This document shows, piece after piece, positions 24,781-32,608 of a DNA stretch of 64,000 bases. Numbering within the stretch: the first letter of the stretch is position 1; every line of letters starts with the position of its first letter. Both the position numbers and the translations under genes were made by a program. The notes beneath the pieces were generated by a model, which was given only the letters and a program-made list of their open reading frames with translations, ran no database searches and had not been told where the DNA came from. Origin of the DNA: Gaiellasilicea sp963806955 (lineage in GTDB: Bacteria; Actinomycetota; Thermoleophilia; Gaiellales; Gaiellaceae); the NCBI GenBank assembly GCA_963806955.1, contig CAWDZG010000002.1:682001-746000 (forward strand), read 5' to 3'.

Positions 24781-26163
24781 CTAGCTCGGCGCGATGTTCT
24801 GGTTGATCCGGAAGAAGTTGTCGGGGTCGTACTTCTGCTTCAGCGCGCGCAGGCGGTCGAACTTCTCCGCCCCGTAGGAGTCGCGCACCCGCTCGGCACC
24901 CTCGTCGCCGAGGAAGTTGACATACACGCCCTGGTGCCATGGCTCGAGCGCCGACCAGAAGTTGCGCACCCAGTCGCGCTCCGCTTCGAAGCCCTCGCTC
25001 GTGTCGGTGCGCCCGCCGATGTTGTAGGTGTAGCCGGCCGTGCGGCCGTGGAACGCGGTCTCGTCGTCGCCCACCCGAGCGACCGCGCCGCCCCGCTGCC
25101 AGATCGGGAACGACGTCAACGGCGATTCGATCCGGAGCGAGTGCTCGACGGTGATGTCGATCACCTCGTCGCTCAGCTCGGGGACGTCGCAGCTCTTGAA
25201 GTAGTACCAACTGCCCGGCGGGAAGCTCGGGTCGAACGTCGCCTGGTGGGCGAGAAACGGCTTGACGACACACGTGTCGGCGACCGGCGGGCCGAACTTC
25301 CGCAGCGGACGGATGAACCTCTCCCCCTCCTCCACGTCCCCGATCCAGCAGCAGATCACCATCGAGACGGGCTTGCCGTGCAGCTCCGCGGGGACGAACG
25401 GCAGCGGCGGCGCCTTGCGGTTGACGACGATCGTCATCAGCTCGTCCGGCGCCTCCGCGATCCAGTCGCGGTAGAAGCGCAGCAGCTCGCCGGCCTGCTC
25501 CATCGGCCAGAAGATGGGCCCGGCCAGCACCTGCGGCCCGAGCGGCACACAGCGGAACTCGAACTCGGTGACGATCCCGAAGTTGCCGCCGCCGCCGCGC
25601 AGGCCCCAGAAGAGATCCGCGTTCTCGTCCGCGCTCGCCTTGACGAACTCTCCGTCGGCCGTGACGACGTCGACCGAGAGCAGCTGGTCGATCGACAGAC
25701 CGTGCTTGCGCATGATCCAGCCGATCCCGCCGCCGAGCGTGAGCCCCGCGACCCCGGTGTGCGTGACGATGCCGGACGGCACCGCGAGCCCGAACGCCTG
25801 CGTCTCCTTGTCGAGCTCGCCGAGCAGCACGCCCGCCTGGACGCGGGCCGTGCGCCGCTCCGGATCGACCCGGACGCCCTTCATCGGCGAGAGGTCGATC
25901 ATCAGCGCGTCGTCCGCGACCGACAGGCCGGGGAACGAGTGTCCGCCGCTCCGCACGCAGACCGGCAGGCCGCTCGCGCGGCCGAGCTTGACGGCGGCGA
26001 TCACGTCGGCGGCTCCTGCGCAGCGGACGATCAGCGCCGGGCGCCGGTCGAACGAGCCGTTCCAGATCTGCCGGTGCAGGTCGTAGGCCGGATCCCCGGG
26101 ACGGACGACCTCCCCGCGGAGCGCGGTCTCGTCGATCTCAATCGGGCCTGCGACGGCAGTCAC
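24781..26163 (-). CDS. FAD-linked oxidase, BBE-type
   Basis: The 460-residue protein has an N-terminal FAD_binding_4 domain with the covalent flavin site His75 in VRSGGHSFPG, LGGGIGWIMRKHGLSIDQL, and GLRGGGGNFGIV. The C-terminal berberine-bridge signature NFFRINQNIAPS closes the protein. The Cys usually found in bicovalent members (GxCxxVG) is absent, so FAD is probably attached through His alone. Such enzymes oxidise sugars, phenolics or alkaloid-like molecules with oxygen. There is no signal peptide. Convergent with the cyclase, GTG start. Confidence 0.88.
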   Translation of the reverse strand: MTAVAGPIEIDETALRGEVVRPGDPAYDLHRQIWNGSFDRRPALIVRCAGAADVIAAVKLGRASGLPVCVRSGGHSFPGLSVADDALMIDLSPMKGVRVDPERRTARVQAGVLLGELDKETQAFGLAVPSGIVTHTGVAGLTLGGGIGWIMRKHGLSIDQLLSVDVVTADGEFVKASADENADLFWGLRGGGGNFGIVTEFEFRCVPLGPQVLAGPIFWPMEQAGELLRFYRDWIAEAPDELMTIVVNRKAPPLPFVPAELHGKPVSMVICCWIGDVEEGERFIRPLRKFGPPVADTCVVKPFLAHQATFDPSFPPGSWYYFKSCDVPELSDEVIDITVEHSLRIESPLTSFPIWQRGGAVARVGDDETAFHGRTAGYTYNIGGRTDTSEGFEAERDWVRNFWSALEPWHQGVYVNFLGDEGAERVRDSYGAEKFDRLRALKQKYDPDNFFRINQNIAPS

Positions 26164-26223
26164 CGACGTAGTGTCCCACTCACCGCGGAATGCACAAGCC
26201 CAGGGTGAGCGTAGGCTGAGCCG

Positions 26224-27480
26224 ATGCCCACGCCAGGCTCGATCCAGCGCACGTACCTCGTGCTGCTACTCGGGAACACGCTCGCGGCGTCGCTGATCTG
26301 GGGCATCAACACGATCTTCCTGCTCGACGCCGGGCTCTCGAACCTGGAGGCGTTCGCGGCGAACGCGTTCTTCACCGCCGGGATGGTGCTCTTCGAGGTT
26401 CCGACCGGCGTCGTCGCCGACACGATCGGCCGCCGCGTCTCCTACCTGCTCGGCACGGTCACGCTCGCGGCGACGACGCTGCTCTACGTCCTGCTCTGGT
26501 CGATGGAGGCGCCCTTCTGGCAGTGGGCGATCGTCTCGATGCTGCTCGGGCTCGGCTTCACGTTCTTCTCGGGCGCGGTCGAGGCGTGGCTCGTCGACGC
26601 GCTCACCGCGACCGGCTTCGAGGGCGACCTCGAGACGGTCTTCGGGCGCGGGCAGATCGTGATGGGGGTCGCGATGTTGACGGGCTCGGTGGCCGGCGGC
26701 TACATCGCGCAGCTGACCAACCTTGGCGTGCCGTTCGTGCTGCGCGGCGCGATCCTGGCGGTGATGTTCGCGCTCGCGTTCAGGCTGATGCGCGACATCG
26801 GCTTCGAGCCCGTCCGCGGCGAGGGGTTCGCGACCGGCGTCCGGAAGATCTCGCGCGCCTCGCTCCAGTTCGGCTGGCGCGTGCCGGCGGTGAAGTGGAT
26901 GATGCTCGCCTCGCCGTTCACGGCCGGCGTCGGCATCTACGCCTTCTACGCGCTGCAGCCGTTCCTGCTGGAGCTCTACGGCGATCCGACGGCGTACGGG
27001 ATCGCGGGGCTCGTGGCGGCGATCGTGGCCGGCGCGCAGATCGTCGGCGGGCTAGCGGCGCCGCTCATCCGGCGGCTGTTCAGGCGGCGCACGTCGGCGC
27101 TCCTGGCGGCCTTCGCCGCGAGCTCGCTGACGCTCGTGATGATCGGCGTCTTCGAGAGCTTCTGGGCGGCACTCGCGCTGATCACGGTCTGGGGCCTGCT
27201 CTTCGCCGCGTCGACGCCGATCCGGCAGGCGTACCTGAACGGCCTGATCCCGTCGCAGCAGCGCGCGACGATCCTCTCGTTCGACTCGATGCTCGGCTCG
27301 TCCGGCGGCGTCGTGATCCAGCCGGTGCTCGGCCGCTCGGCCGACGTCTGGGGCTACGGGACCTCGTATCTGATCGGCGGCGCGATCTCGGCGCTCGCGC
27401 TCCCGTTCGTGCTGCTGTCGCGGAAGCAGCGCGCGCCCGCCGACACGCCGCCGCAGCGGCCGCATAGAGTCGAGACGTGA
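26224..27480 (+). CDS. MFS transporter
   Basis: The 418-residue protein contains 12 membrane segments and the MFS loop motif VVADTIGRRVSYLLG (residues 61-75), followed by a drug-exporter-like layout; SSGGVVIQPVLGRSADVWGYG lies near the tenth helix. Substrate cannot be predicted. It is translationally coupled to the following GST gene by a GTGA overlap, which suggests export of a conjugated or detoxified compound. Confidence 0.85.
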   Translation: MPTPGSIQRTYLVLLLGNTLAASLIWGINTIFLLDAGLSNLEAFAANAFFTAGMVLFEVPTGVVADTIGRRVSYLLGTVTLAATTLLYVLLWSMEAPFWQWAIVSMLLGLGFTFFSGAVEAWLVDALTATGFEGDLETVFGRGQIVMGVAMLTGSVAGGYIAQLTNLGVPFVLRGAILAVMFALAFRLMRDIGFEPVRGEGFATGVRKISRASLQFGWRVPAVKWMMLASPFTAGVGIYAFYALQPFLLELYGDPTAYGIAGLVAAIVAGAQIVGGLAAPLIRRLFRRRTSALLAAFAASSLTLVMIGVFESFWAALALITVWGLLFAASTPIRQAYLNGLIPSQQRATILSFDSMLGSSGGVVIQPVLGRSADVWGYGTSYLIGGAISALALPFVLLSRKQRAPADTPPQRPHRVET

Positions 27481-28101
27481 TCCGGCTGCACTTCCTCCCC
27501 GGCTCCGCGGCGCTGGCGCCGCACGCAGCGCTCGCCGAGATCGGGGTCGAGTACGAGCTCGTCCGCGTCGAGCGCGACGAGGAGGGCCGCCCGACCCCCG
27601 AGTACCTCGCGCTGAACCCGTGGGGGCGGGTGCCGACGCTGGAGCACGACGACCTCGTCCTGACCGAGTCCGCCGCGATCTGCCTCTACCTGGCGGACGA
27701 GTACCCGGACGCGCGCCTGGCGCCGACGGTGGGGACGCGCGAGCGCGCCGACGTCTACCGCTGGCTCACCTGGCTCTCGAACACGGTGCAGATGACGCAG
27801 ATGCGCCACTTCTACCCCGAGCGCTACGGCACCGAGGGCGTGAAGGAGGCCGCCGACCGCGACCTCGCCGGAGTTCTACGACCTGATCGACGGGATGCTG
27901 GAGGGCCGCGAGTGGCTCGTCGGCGACGAGCGCACGGTCGCCGACTTGTTCCTCTTCATGATGATGCGCTGGGGGCGGTTCCTCGAGCCGGCCGCGTGGG
28001 AGCGGCCGAACCTGCGCGCGCACTTCCTGCGCTGCCTCGAGCTGCGCGGCCCGCGCACGGCGATCGAGGAGCAGGGGCTCGAGCTGCCCGACTTCGTGTA
28101 G
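27477..28101 (+). CDS. glutathione S-transferase family protein (frameshift)
   Basis: The thioredoxin-like N-domain (IRLHFLPGSAALAPHAALAEIG, NPWGRVPTLEHDDLVLTESAAICLYLAD with cis-Pro and the ES thiol-binding pair) is followed by a helical C-domain. The two halves join near 27871, where CTCGCCGGAGTTC has one extra C relative to LAEFYDLIDGMLEGREWLVGD. The span is 625 bases. Ser11 in the position PGSAAL is the probable catalytic residue (beta/theta-like). Conjugates electrophiles with glutathione or, in Actinomycetota, another thiol. Coupled to the MFS gene. Confidence 0.85.
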
Positions 28102-28102
28102 G

Positions 28103-28137
28103 CCGGGGAGGGGCGCCGGCCGCGCGCCCCTCCCCGG
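28103..28137. terminator. bidirectional terminator hairpin between GST and the converging gene
   Basis: CCGGGGAGGGGCGC (28103-28116) pairs perfectly with GCGCCCCTCCCCGG (28124-28137) across a 7-base loop: a 14-bp GC stem in the gap between two convergent stops. Confidence 0.8.
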
Positions 28138-28144
28138 CGTCGCG

Positions 28145-28573
28145 TCAGGCCTTCTTCGCCTTGACGGCGGACGTGCCCTTGCACCGGCCGACGGACGAGA
28201 GCGTCCCCGCGAACGACTTCGTCGCGGGCGTGAACTTGCCCTTGGCGGTGACGTACTCGCCCGTGCCGCCGAGCGGGTTGACGTACGTGCCGCTGACGGC
28301 GTTGCCCTTGAGCGTGCCCTTGAAGACGTACTTCGTCGGCGGGCTCGCCTGCGTGTAGGTGCCCATCGGCGAGAGGCACTTGATCGGGAACTTGGCCACG
28401 GTGATCGTGACCTTCGCCCCGGCGACGGCCACCGTCGCGGGCGAGCCGGCGATCTTCTTCGCGCCGACGTAGAGATGGCCCTTGTAGGCCCCCGGCGCGA
28501 CCGCGGCGACAGCAGCCGCGGTGAGGACGAGAGCGCCGACGAGAGCGGCCGCTGCCGCAGTGAGACGCTTCAT
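28145..28573 (-). CDS. small secreted protein of unknown function
   Basis: The 142-residue protein has a signal peptide (MKRLTAAAAALVGALVLTAAAVA) and a mature part that looks all-beta, with alternating Lys/Thr/Gly strands (GAYKGHLYVGAKKIAGSPATVAVAG, KYVFKGTLKGNAVSGTYVNPLGG, KGKFTPATKSFAGTLSSVGRCKGT). It contains two cysteines that could form a disulfide. The pattern is that of a small lipocalin-like or beta-sandwich exported protein. AGAGGGG precedes the ATG. Function unknown. Confidence 0.68.
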   Translation of the reverse strand: MKRLTAAAAALVGALVLTAAAVAAVAPGAYKGHLYVGAKKIAGSPATVAVAGAKVTITVAKFPIKCLSPMGTYTQASPPTKYVFKGTLKGNAVSGTYVNPLGGTGEYVTAKGKFTPATKSFAGTLSSVGRCKGTSAVKAKKA

Positions 28574-28712
28574 CTGTGACCCCTCTTGGTTCTGGTTCGC
28601 CCGCGACCGGCCGAGCGCCGTCCGAACGTACCACCCTCGCGTCCCGTTACGACCCGGATTTCGGGCGGTCGGCCGGGTAGCCCCTGGAGGCACCCCGACG
28701 AGAGGAGGCCCG

Positions 28713-29223
28713 ATGGGCTACGGGCGCTTCGGCGCGATGATCGCGACCTCGATGGTGGCGATGTTCGGCCTGATGTACCTGAACACGTACGCGCTCGACC
28801 ACGTCCGCTTCAGCGAGACGCGCTTCTACATGACGTTCCTGATGGGCGCGACGATGGCGGTGATCATGCTCGGCTACATGCTCGGCATGTACAAGAGCAA
28901 GGTCGTCGAACGCGGCGATCCTCGCCGGCAGCGTCGCCGTCTTCGCGCTCGCGCTCTTCCTCGTCCGCAGCCAGACGACGGTCGAGGACCGCTCGTACAT
29001 GAAGGCGATGATCCCGCACCACTCGATCGCGATCCTGACGAGCGAGCGCGCGAACATCGACGACGTCCGCGTGCGCGAGCTCGCCGACGCGATCATCGAG
29101 GCGCAGCGCCGCGAGATCGCCGAGATGGAGTGGCTGATCGACGACATCGCCGAGAACGGGGTGGCGGCGACGGAGGAGGAGGCGGAGGCGCGGCCGGTGC
29201 CGGAGTTCACGGCTGCCGGCTAA
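28713..29223 (+). CDS. DUF305 (CopM-like) membrane protein (frameshift)
   Basis: Three membrane helices (IATSMVAMFGLMYLNTYAL, MTFLMGATMAVIMLGYMLG, AILAGSVAVFALALFLV) are followed by the DUF305 hallmark MIPHHSIAILTSERA, with a His pair at the predicted metal/substrate site, and EAQRREIAEMEWLIDDI. The parts are in two frames joined near 28908 (GTCGTCGAACGC; one G too many). The total is 511 bases. A GAGAGGAGG Shine-Dalgarno precedes the ATG. DUF305 proteins are linked to copper/silver handling; here the membrane anchor keeps the domain outside. Confidence 0.82.
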
Positions 29224-29302
29224 AGCATGTGTGCGTCAACCGGCCGCCGGACCTTGCGGGATGCGGACGTGTTACTGACGTCTCCAGCCACCTCTGACGG
29301 GG

Positions 29303-29549
29303 GCCGCCGACCTCGCCGAGCACGACGACCTGATCGACGGCTTCCTCGACGGGCGCGAGTGGCTCGCCGGCTCCGGGCCGACGGTCGCGGACATGTTCCT
29401 CTTCATGCTGATCCGCTGGGGCCGCTTCCTCGAGCCGGCCGCGTGGGATCGCCCGAACCTGCGCGTCTTCTACCTGCGCGCTCGAGCTCCGCGGCCCGCG
29501 GACGGCGATCGAGGAGCAGGGGCTCGAGTTACCAACCTTTCGAAGCTAG
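29303..29549 (+). pseudogene. truncated copy of the GST C-terminal domain
   Basis: The segment encodes DDLIDGFLDGREWLAGSGP, TVADMFLFMLIRWGRFLEPAAWDRPNL and LELRGPRTAIEEQGLELP, closely similar to the C-terminal half of the GST at 27477-28101. The thioredoxin-like N-domain is missing and no start or Shine-Dalgarno precedes it. The frame breaks once more near 29481. It ends at TAG 29549 just where the base composition drops and the ImmA/DUF4411 island begins, so it marks the left border of a rearrangement. Bases 29224-29302 before it hold nothing I recognise. Confidence 0.75.
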
Positions 29550-29675
29550 TCGAAGCGCGGCTCGCGCCGCGATGCCGAACTCAGGCGCCTGACCCGAACT
29601 GCCGTCCGCCCGCTGTATTGCAGGGGGGCGCTACCTAGACACTGCACTGTCGTAACCAATCGACACAATGACCGC

Positions 29676-30833
29676 ATGTCCGTCCGCGTCGACGTACGAC
29701 CCGAGCTCCTCGTATGGGCCCGCGAACGCTCGACGCGCGACCCTGCAGAACTGGCGGCCAAGTTCCCAAAGCTCCTCGAGTGGGAGAGCGGGACGCTGGC
29801 GCCGACCCTTAGGCAACTCGAGAGCTTCGCCCGAGCGACGCGTACGCCGGTCGGCTACCTCCTGCTTCCGCAGCCACCCGAAGAGGCGATTCCCATCGCT
29901 GACTATCGGACGATCGGAGATCAGGCCATCAGTCGACCGAGTCCCGATCTTCTCGACACGATCTATCTCTGCCAGCAGCGCCAAGACTGGTATGCCGACT
30001 TCGCCCGGAAGAGTGGCCACCCCCCTCTTTCGATCGTTGGGACTTTCGGGCCAGCGACGCCCGTGACTGCGGCGGCCACCGCGATGCGGGAGGCGCTGGA
30101 CTATGGGTTGGACGCTCGTGGTCAGAGCTGGGCGGATGCACTTCGCGCACTCATCCGTCGCGCAGAGAGCCTTGGGATCCTCGTGATGGTCAACGGCGTC
30201 GTGGCGAACAACACGCGTCGAAAACTGGATCCCGCTGAGTTCCGCGGCTTCTCGCTCGTCGATCCGTTCGCGCCAGTCGTGTTCGTAAACGGGGCAGACA
30301 CGAAGGCGGCGCAGATCTTCACGCTTGCCCACGAGTTGGCTCACGTGTGGGCTGGTGTGTCGGCTGTATCTAGTGCAGATCCCTCGGCGCTCCCAAATGT
30401 CGCCGTGGAGCGGTGGTGCAACGAGGTGGCGGCGGAGATCCTCGTACCGCTTTCGTCTCTTCAGAACACCCTCCGTCGAGAGCGCCCGCTTGCCTCGGAA
30501 CTAGACCGGTTAGCCGCACGATTCAAGGTGAGCACGCTGGTCGTGCTTCGCCGCATTTACGACGCTCAGTACCTCACGTGGGAGGAGTACCGAACAGCGT
30601 ACGACGCGGAACTCGCGCGCGTGCTGGAGTTCCTAGAGCAACGTCGAGAAAGCGGCGAGGGTGGCGGAAACTTCTACAACACACAGCCCCTTCGCGCGAG
30701 CCGGCGCTTTACCCAGGCGGTCATCGCTAGCACGCTTGAAGGGGCGACTCTGTACCGCGATGCGTTTCGGCTGCTCGGGGTTAAGAGCGTGTCGACTTTC
30801 CACGAGCTGGCGACGCAGCTCGAGGGAGACTGA
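29676..30833 (+). CDS. ImmA/IrrE family metallo-endopeptidase, probable antitoxin
   Basis: The 385-residue protein carries the zinc protease motif HELAH (His219, Glu220, His223 in FTLAHELAHVW). Before it is an Xre-like segment (residues 23-65, LAAKFPKLLEWESGTLAPTLRQLESFARATRTPVGYLLLP). The domain order matches the COG2856 group found with DUF4411/PIN-like toxins. The last 70 residues form a helical tail. Codon use is clearly less GC-biased than in flanking genes, consistent with lateral transfer. Stop and next start overlap (TGATG). Confidence 0.85.
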   Translation: MSVRVDVRPELLVWARERSTRDPAELAAKFPKLLEWESGTLAPTLRQLESFARATRTPVGYLLLPQPPEEAIPIADYRTIGDQAISRPSPDLLDTIYLCQQRQDWYADFARKSGHPPLSIVGTFGPATPVTAAATAMREALDYGLDARGQSWADALRALIRRAESLGILVMVNGVVANNTRRKLDPAEFRGFSLVDPFAPVVFVNGADTKAAQIFTLAHELAHVWAGVSAVSSADPSALPNVAVERWCNEVAAEILVPLSSLQNTLRRERPLASELDRLAARFKVSTLVVLRRIYDAQYLTWEEYRTAYDAELARVLEFLEQRRESGEGGGNFYNTQPLRASRRFTQAVIASTLEGATLYRDAFRLLGVKSVSTFHELATQLEGD

Positions 30834-31324
30834 TGGCGTACCTCATCGACTCGGATGTCTTTATTCAGGCGAAGAACATGCATTACGCGTTCGACGTCGT
30901 GCCCGGTTTCTGGGAGTGGTTACTCGATGCAAACGCGGACGGCGTCCTGGCTAGCGTGGACGCCGTCGGAGCCGAACTACGCGCCGGAGGTGACGAGTTG
31001 GCTGAGTGGGCGCAGGATCGCGACGAAGCGTTTTTCCTCCCGCCTGACGACTTGGTCGTAGAAAGCCTTCGCACTGTCAGCAGCTGGGCAACGGGCTGCG
31101 GCGTTTATAGCCAAGCCGCTATCGCAGACTTCCTCGGAGCGGCTGACTATTACCTCGTCGCTCATGCACTCGCGAATGCCGACACGGTGGTGACGCACGA
31201 AGTCAGTGCGAACACTCCGAATAAGATCAAGATTCCCAACGCGTGCACCGCACTTGGCGTGAATTGCGTGACGCCATTCGAGATGCTTCGCTCAGCCGGG
31301 GCGCGATTCGTCAAGGGGCCATAA
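30833..31324 (+). CDS. DUF4411 / PIN-like ribonuclease toxin candidate
   Basis: The 163-residue protein opens with the PIN-type first strand YLIDSDVFIQAKN (acidic Asp6 and Asp8). Further acids are at the expected places (VDAVGAELRAGGDELAEW, FLGAADYYLVAHALANADTVVTHE) and an IKIPNACTALGVNCVTPFEML end is typical of DUF4411. The family pairs with ImmA/IrrE-Xre proteins, as here with a one-base overlap, and is predicted to be an RNase toxin. Base composition matches the upstream partner and not the flanks. Confidence 0.82.
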   Translation: MAYLIDSDVFIQAKNMHYAFDVVPGFWEWLLDANADGVLASVDAVGAELRAGGDELAEWAQDRDEAFFLPPDDLVVESLRTVSSWATGCGVYSQAAIADFLGAADYYLVAHALANADTVVTHEVSANTPNKIKIPNACTALGVNCVTPFEMLRSAGARFVKGP

Positions 31325-31354
31325 CGCGCGTCTCGGGAGCGAGCGGCGTCTCTT

Positions 31355-32360
31355 TCAGGAAATAGACCACGTGTCGCCCGAGCCAAGCAGCGCCGCCAGC
31401 TCCCCTTCACCCTTCGCCTGCGCCACGCCGATCTGCTCGGCCATCAGCTCGTCGTAGACCGGCCGCTCGACGTCGCGGAAGACGCCCATCGGCGTCGCGC
31501 CGATCGCGGTCTGGGTCATCCGGCGCAGAGGCGAACGCGTGCGCCGGCTCGTGGGCGTGCGCGTCGTGGACGAGCAGGTCGGGCTCGTGCGCGCTCACGA
31601 CCTCGGGCGAGCCGTCCGGGAGCAGGCGGATCCCCTGCTCGCCCCACGTGATCGGCTCGCCGTGCCTCAGGTAGAGCCGGTTCTCCTTCTGCTCGCGGAC
31701 GAAGTCGAACGCGTTGTCGTTGTAGATGTTGCAGTTCTGGTAGATCTCGACGAAGGCGCTGCCCTTGTGCGCGGCGGCGGCGCGGAGCACCTCGGTCAGC
31801 TCCTTCTTGTCGGTGTCGATCGCGCGCGCGACGAAGGTCGCCTCGGCGCCGATCGCCAGGCTGAGCGGGTTGAAGGGCTGGTCGAGCGAGCCCATCGGCG
31901 TCGACTTCGTCACCTTGCCGAGCTCGGAGGTGGGCGAGTACTGCCCCTTCGTCAGCCCGTAGATGCGGTTGTTGAACATCAGGATCTTCAGGTTCACGTT
32001 CCGGCGCAGCGCGTGGATCAGGTGGTTGCCGCCGATCGACATCGAGTCGCCGTCGCCGGTCACGACCCACACCGACAGGTCCGGGCGGGACACCGACAAA
32101 CCCGTCGCGATCGCCGGCGCGCGGCCGTGGATCGAGTGCATCCCGTAGGTCTCCATGTAGTACGGGAAGCGCGCGGCGCAGCCGATCCCGGAGACGAAGA
32201 CGATGTTCTCGCGCTTGAGGCCGAGCTCGGGCATGAACCCCTGCACCGCGGCCAGGATCGCGTAGTCGCCGCAGCCCGGGCACCAGCGCACCTCCTGGTC
32301 GGACTTGAAGTCCTTCGCCTTCAGCTGCACGAGGTCGCCGTTGCCGTTCCCGTCGGTCAC
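31355..32360 (-). CDS. korB: 2-oxoacid:ferredoxin oxidoreductase subunit beta, KorB type (frameshift)
   Basis: The beta subunit binds thiamine diphosphate and an iron-sulfur cluster: WCPGCGDYAI and GIGCAARFPYY supply cluster cysteines, GDGDSMSIGGNHLIHALRRN is the TPP motif, and NRIYGLTKGQYSPTSELG follows. The last 55 residues (RRMTQTAIGATPMGVFRDVERPVYDELM) are in another frame, joined near 31523, where one T is in excess, giving a TGA at 31355. The span is 1006 bases. It starts with GTG overlapping the stop of the small gene (GTGA). With KorA it converts 2-oxoglutarate to succinyl-CoA using ferredoxin, probably in the TCA cycle. Confidence 0.9.
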
Positions 32361-32608
32361 CGCTTCACCCTCCGCTCGTTGCCGCGCTTGAAGTTGCCGG
32401 TCGCCTTCGCCATCAGCAGCTGCAGCTCCTGGCCCGTGCACTCGGGCGCCGCGGCGAGGAAGTTCTCCGCCAGCTTGCCGGTCAGCACGGTCGCCCGGGT
32501 GCGCTTCCAGAAGATCGCCACCGTCCCGTCCTGGCGCTGCCGGAACGAGAACGGCTGCTCCTTCAGCAGCACGCCGCGCCGGTCCGGGGTCTTCTTCTTC
32601 GGCCTCAC
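32357..32608 (-). CDS. 83-residue basic protein encoded between korA and korB
   Basis: The small gene is overlapped by four bases on both sides (GTGA with korA and GTGA with korB), so it is translated with both subunits. The protein starts MRPKKKTPDRRGVLLKEQPF and contains QDGTVAIFWKRTRATVLTGKLAENFLAAAPECTGQELQLLMAKATG. It is strongly basic at both ends, has a single Cys and no ferredoxin motif. I do not recognise the family. The position suggests an assembly or subunit-like factor of the Kor complex. Confidence 0.75.
   Translation of the reverse strand: MRPKKKTPDRRGVLLKEQPFSFRQRQDGTVAIFWKRTRATVLTGKLAENFLAAAPECTGQELQLLMAKATGNFKRGNERRVKR

Noticed and set aside
29227..29592. Independent gene over the GST fragment
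   Set aside because: The frame is shifted relative to the GST-like sequence; homology shows a truncated copy instead.
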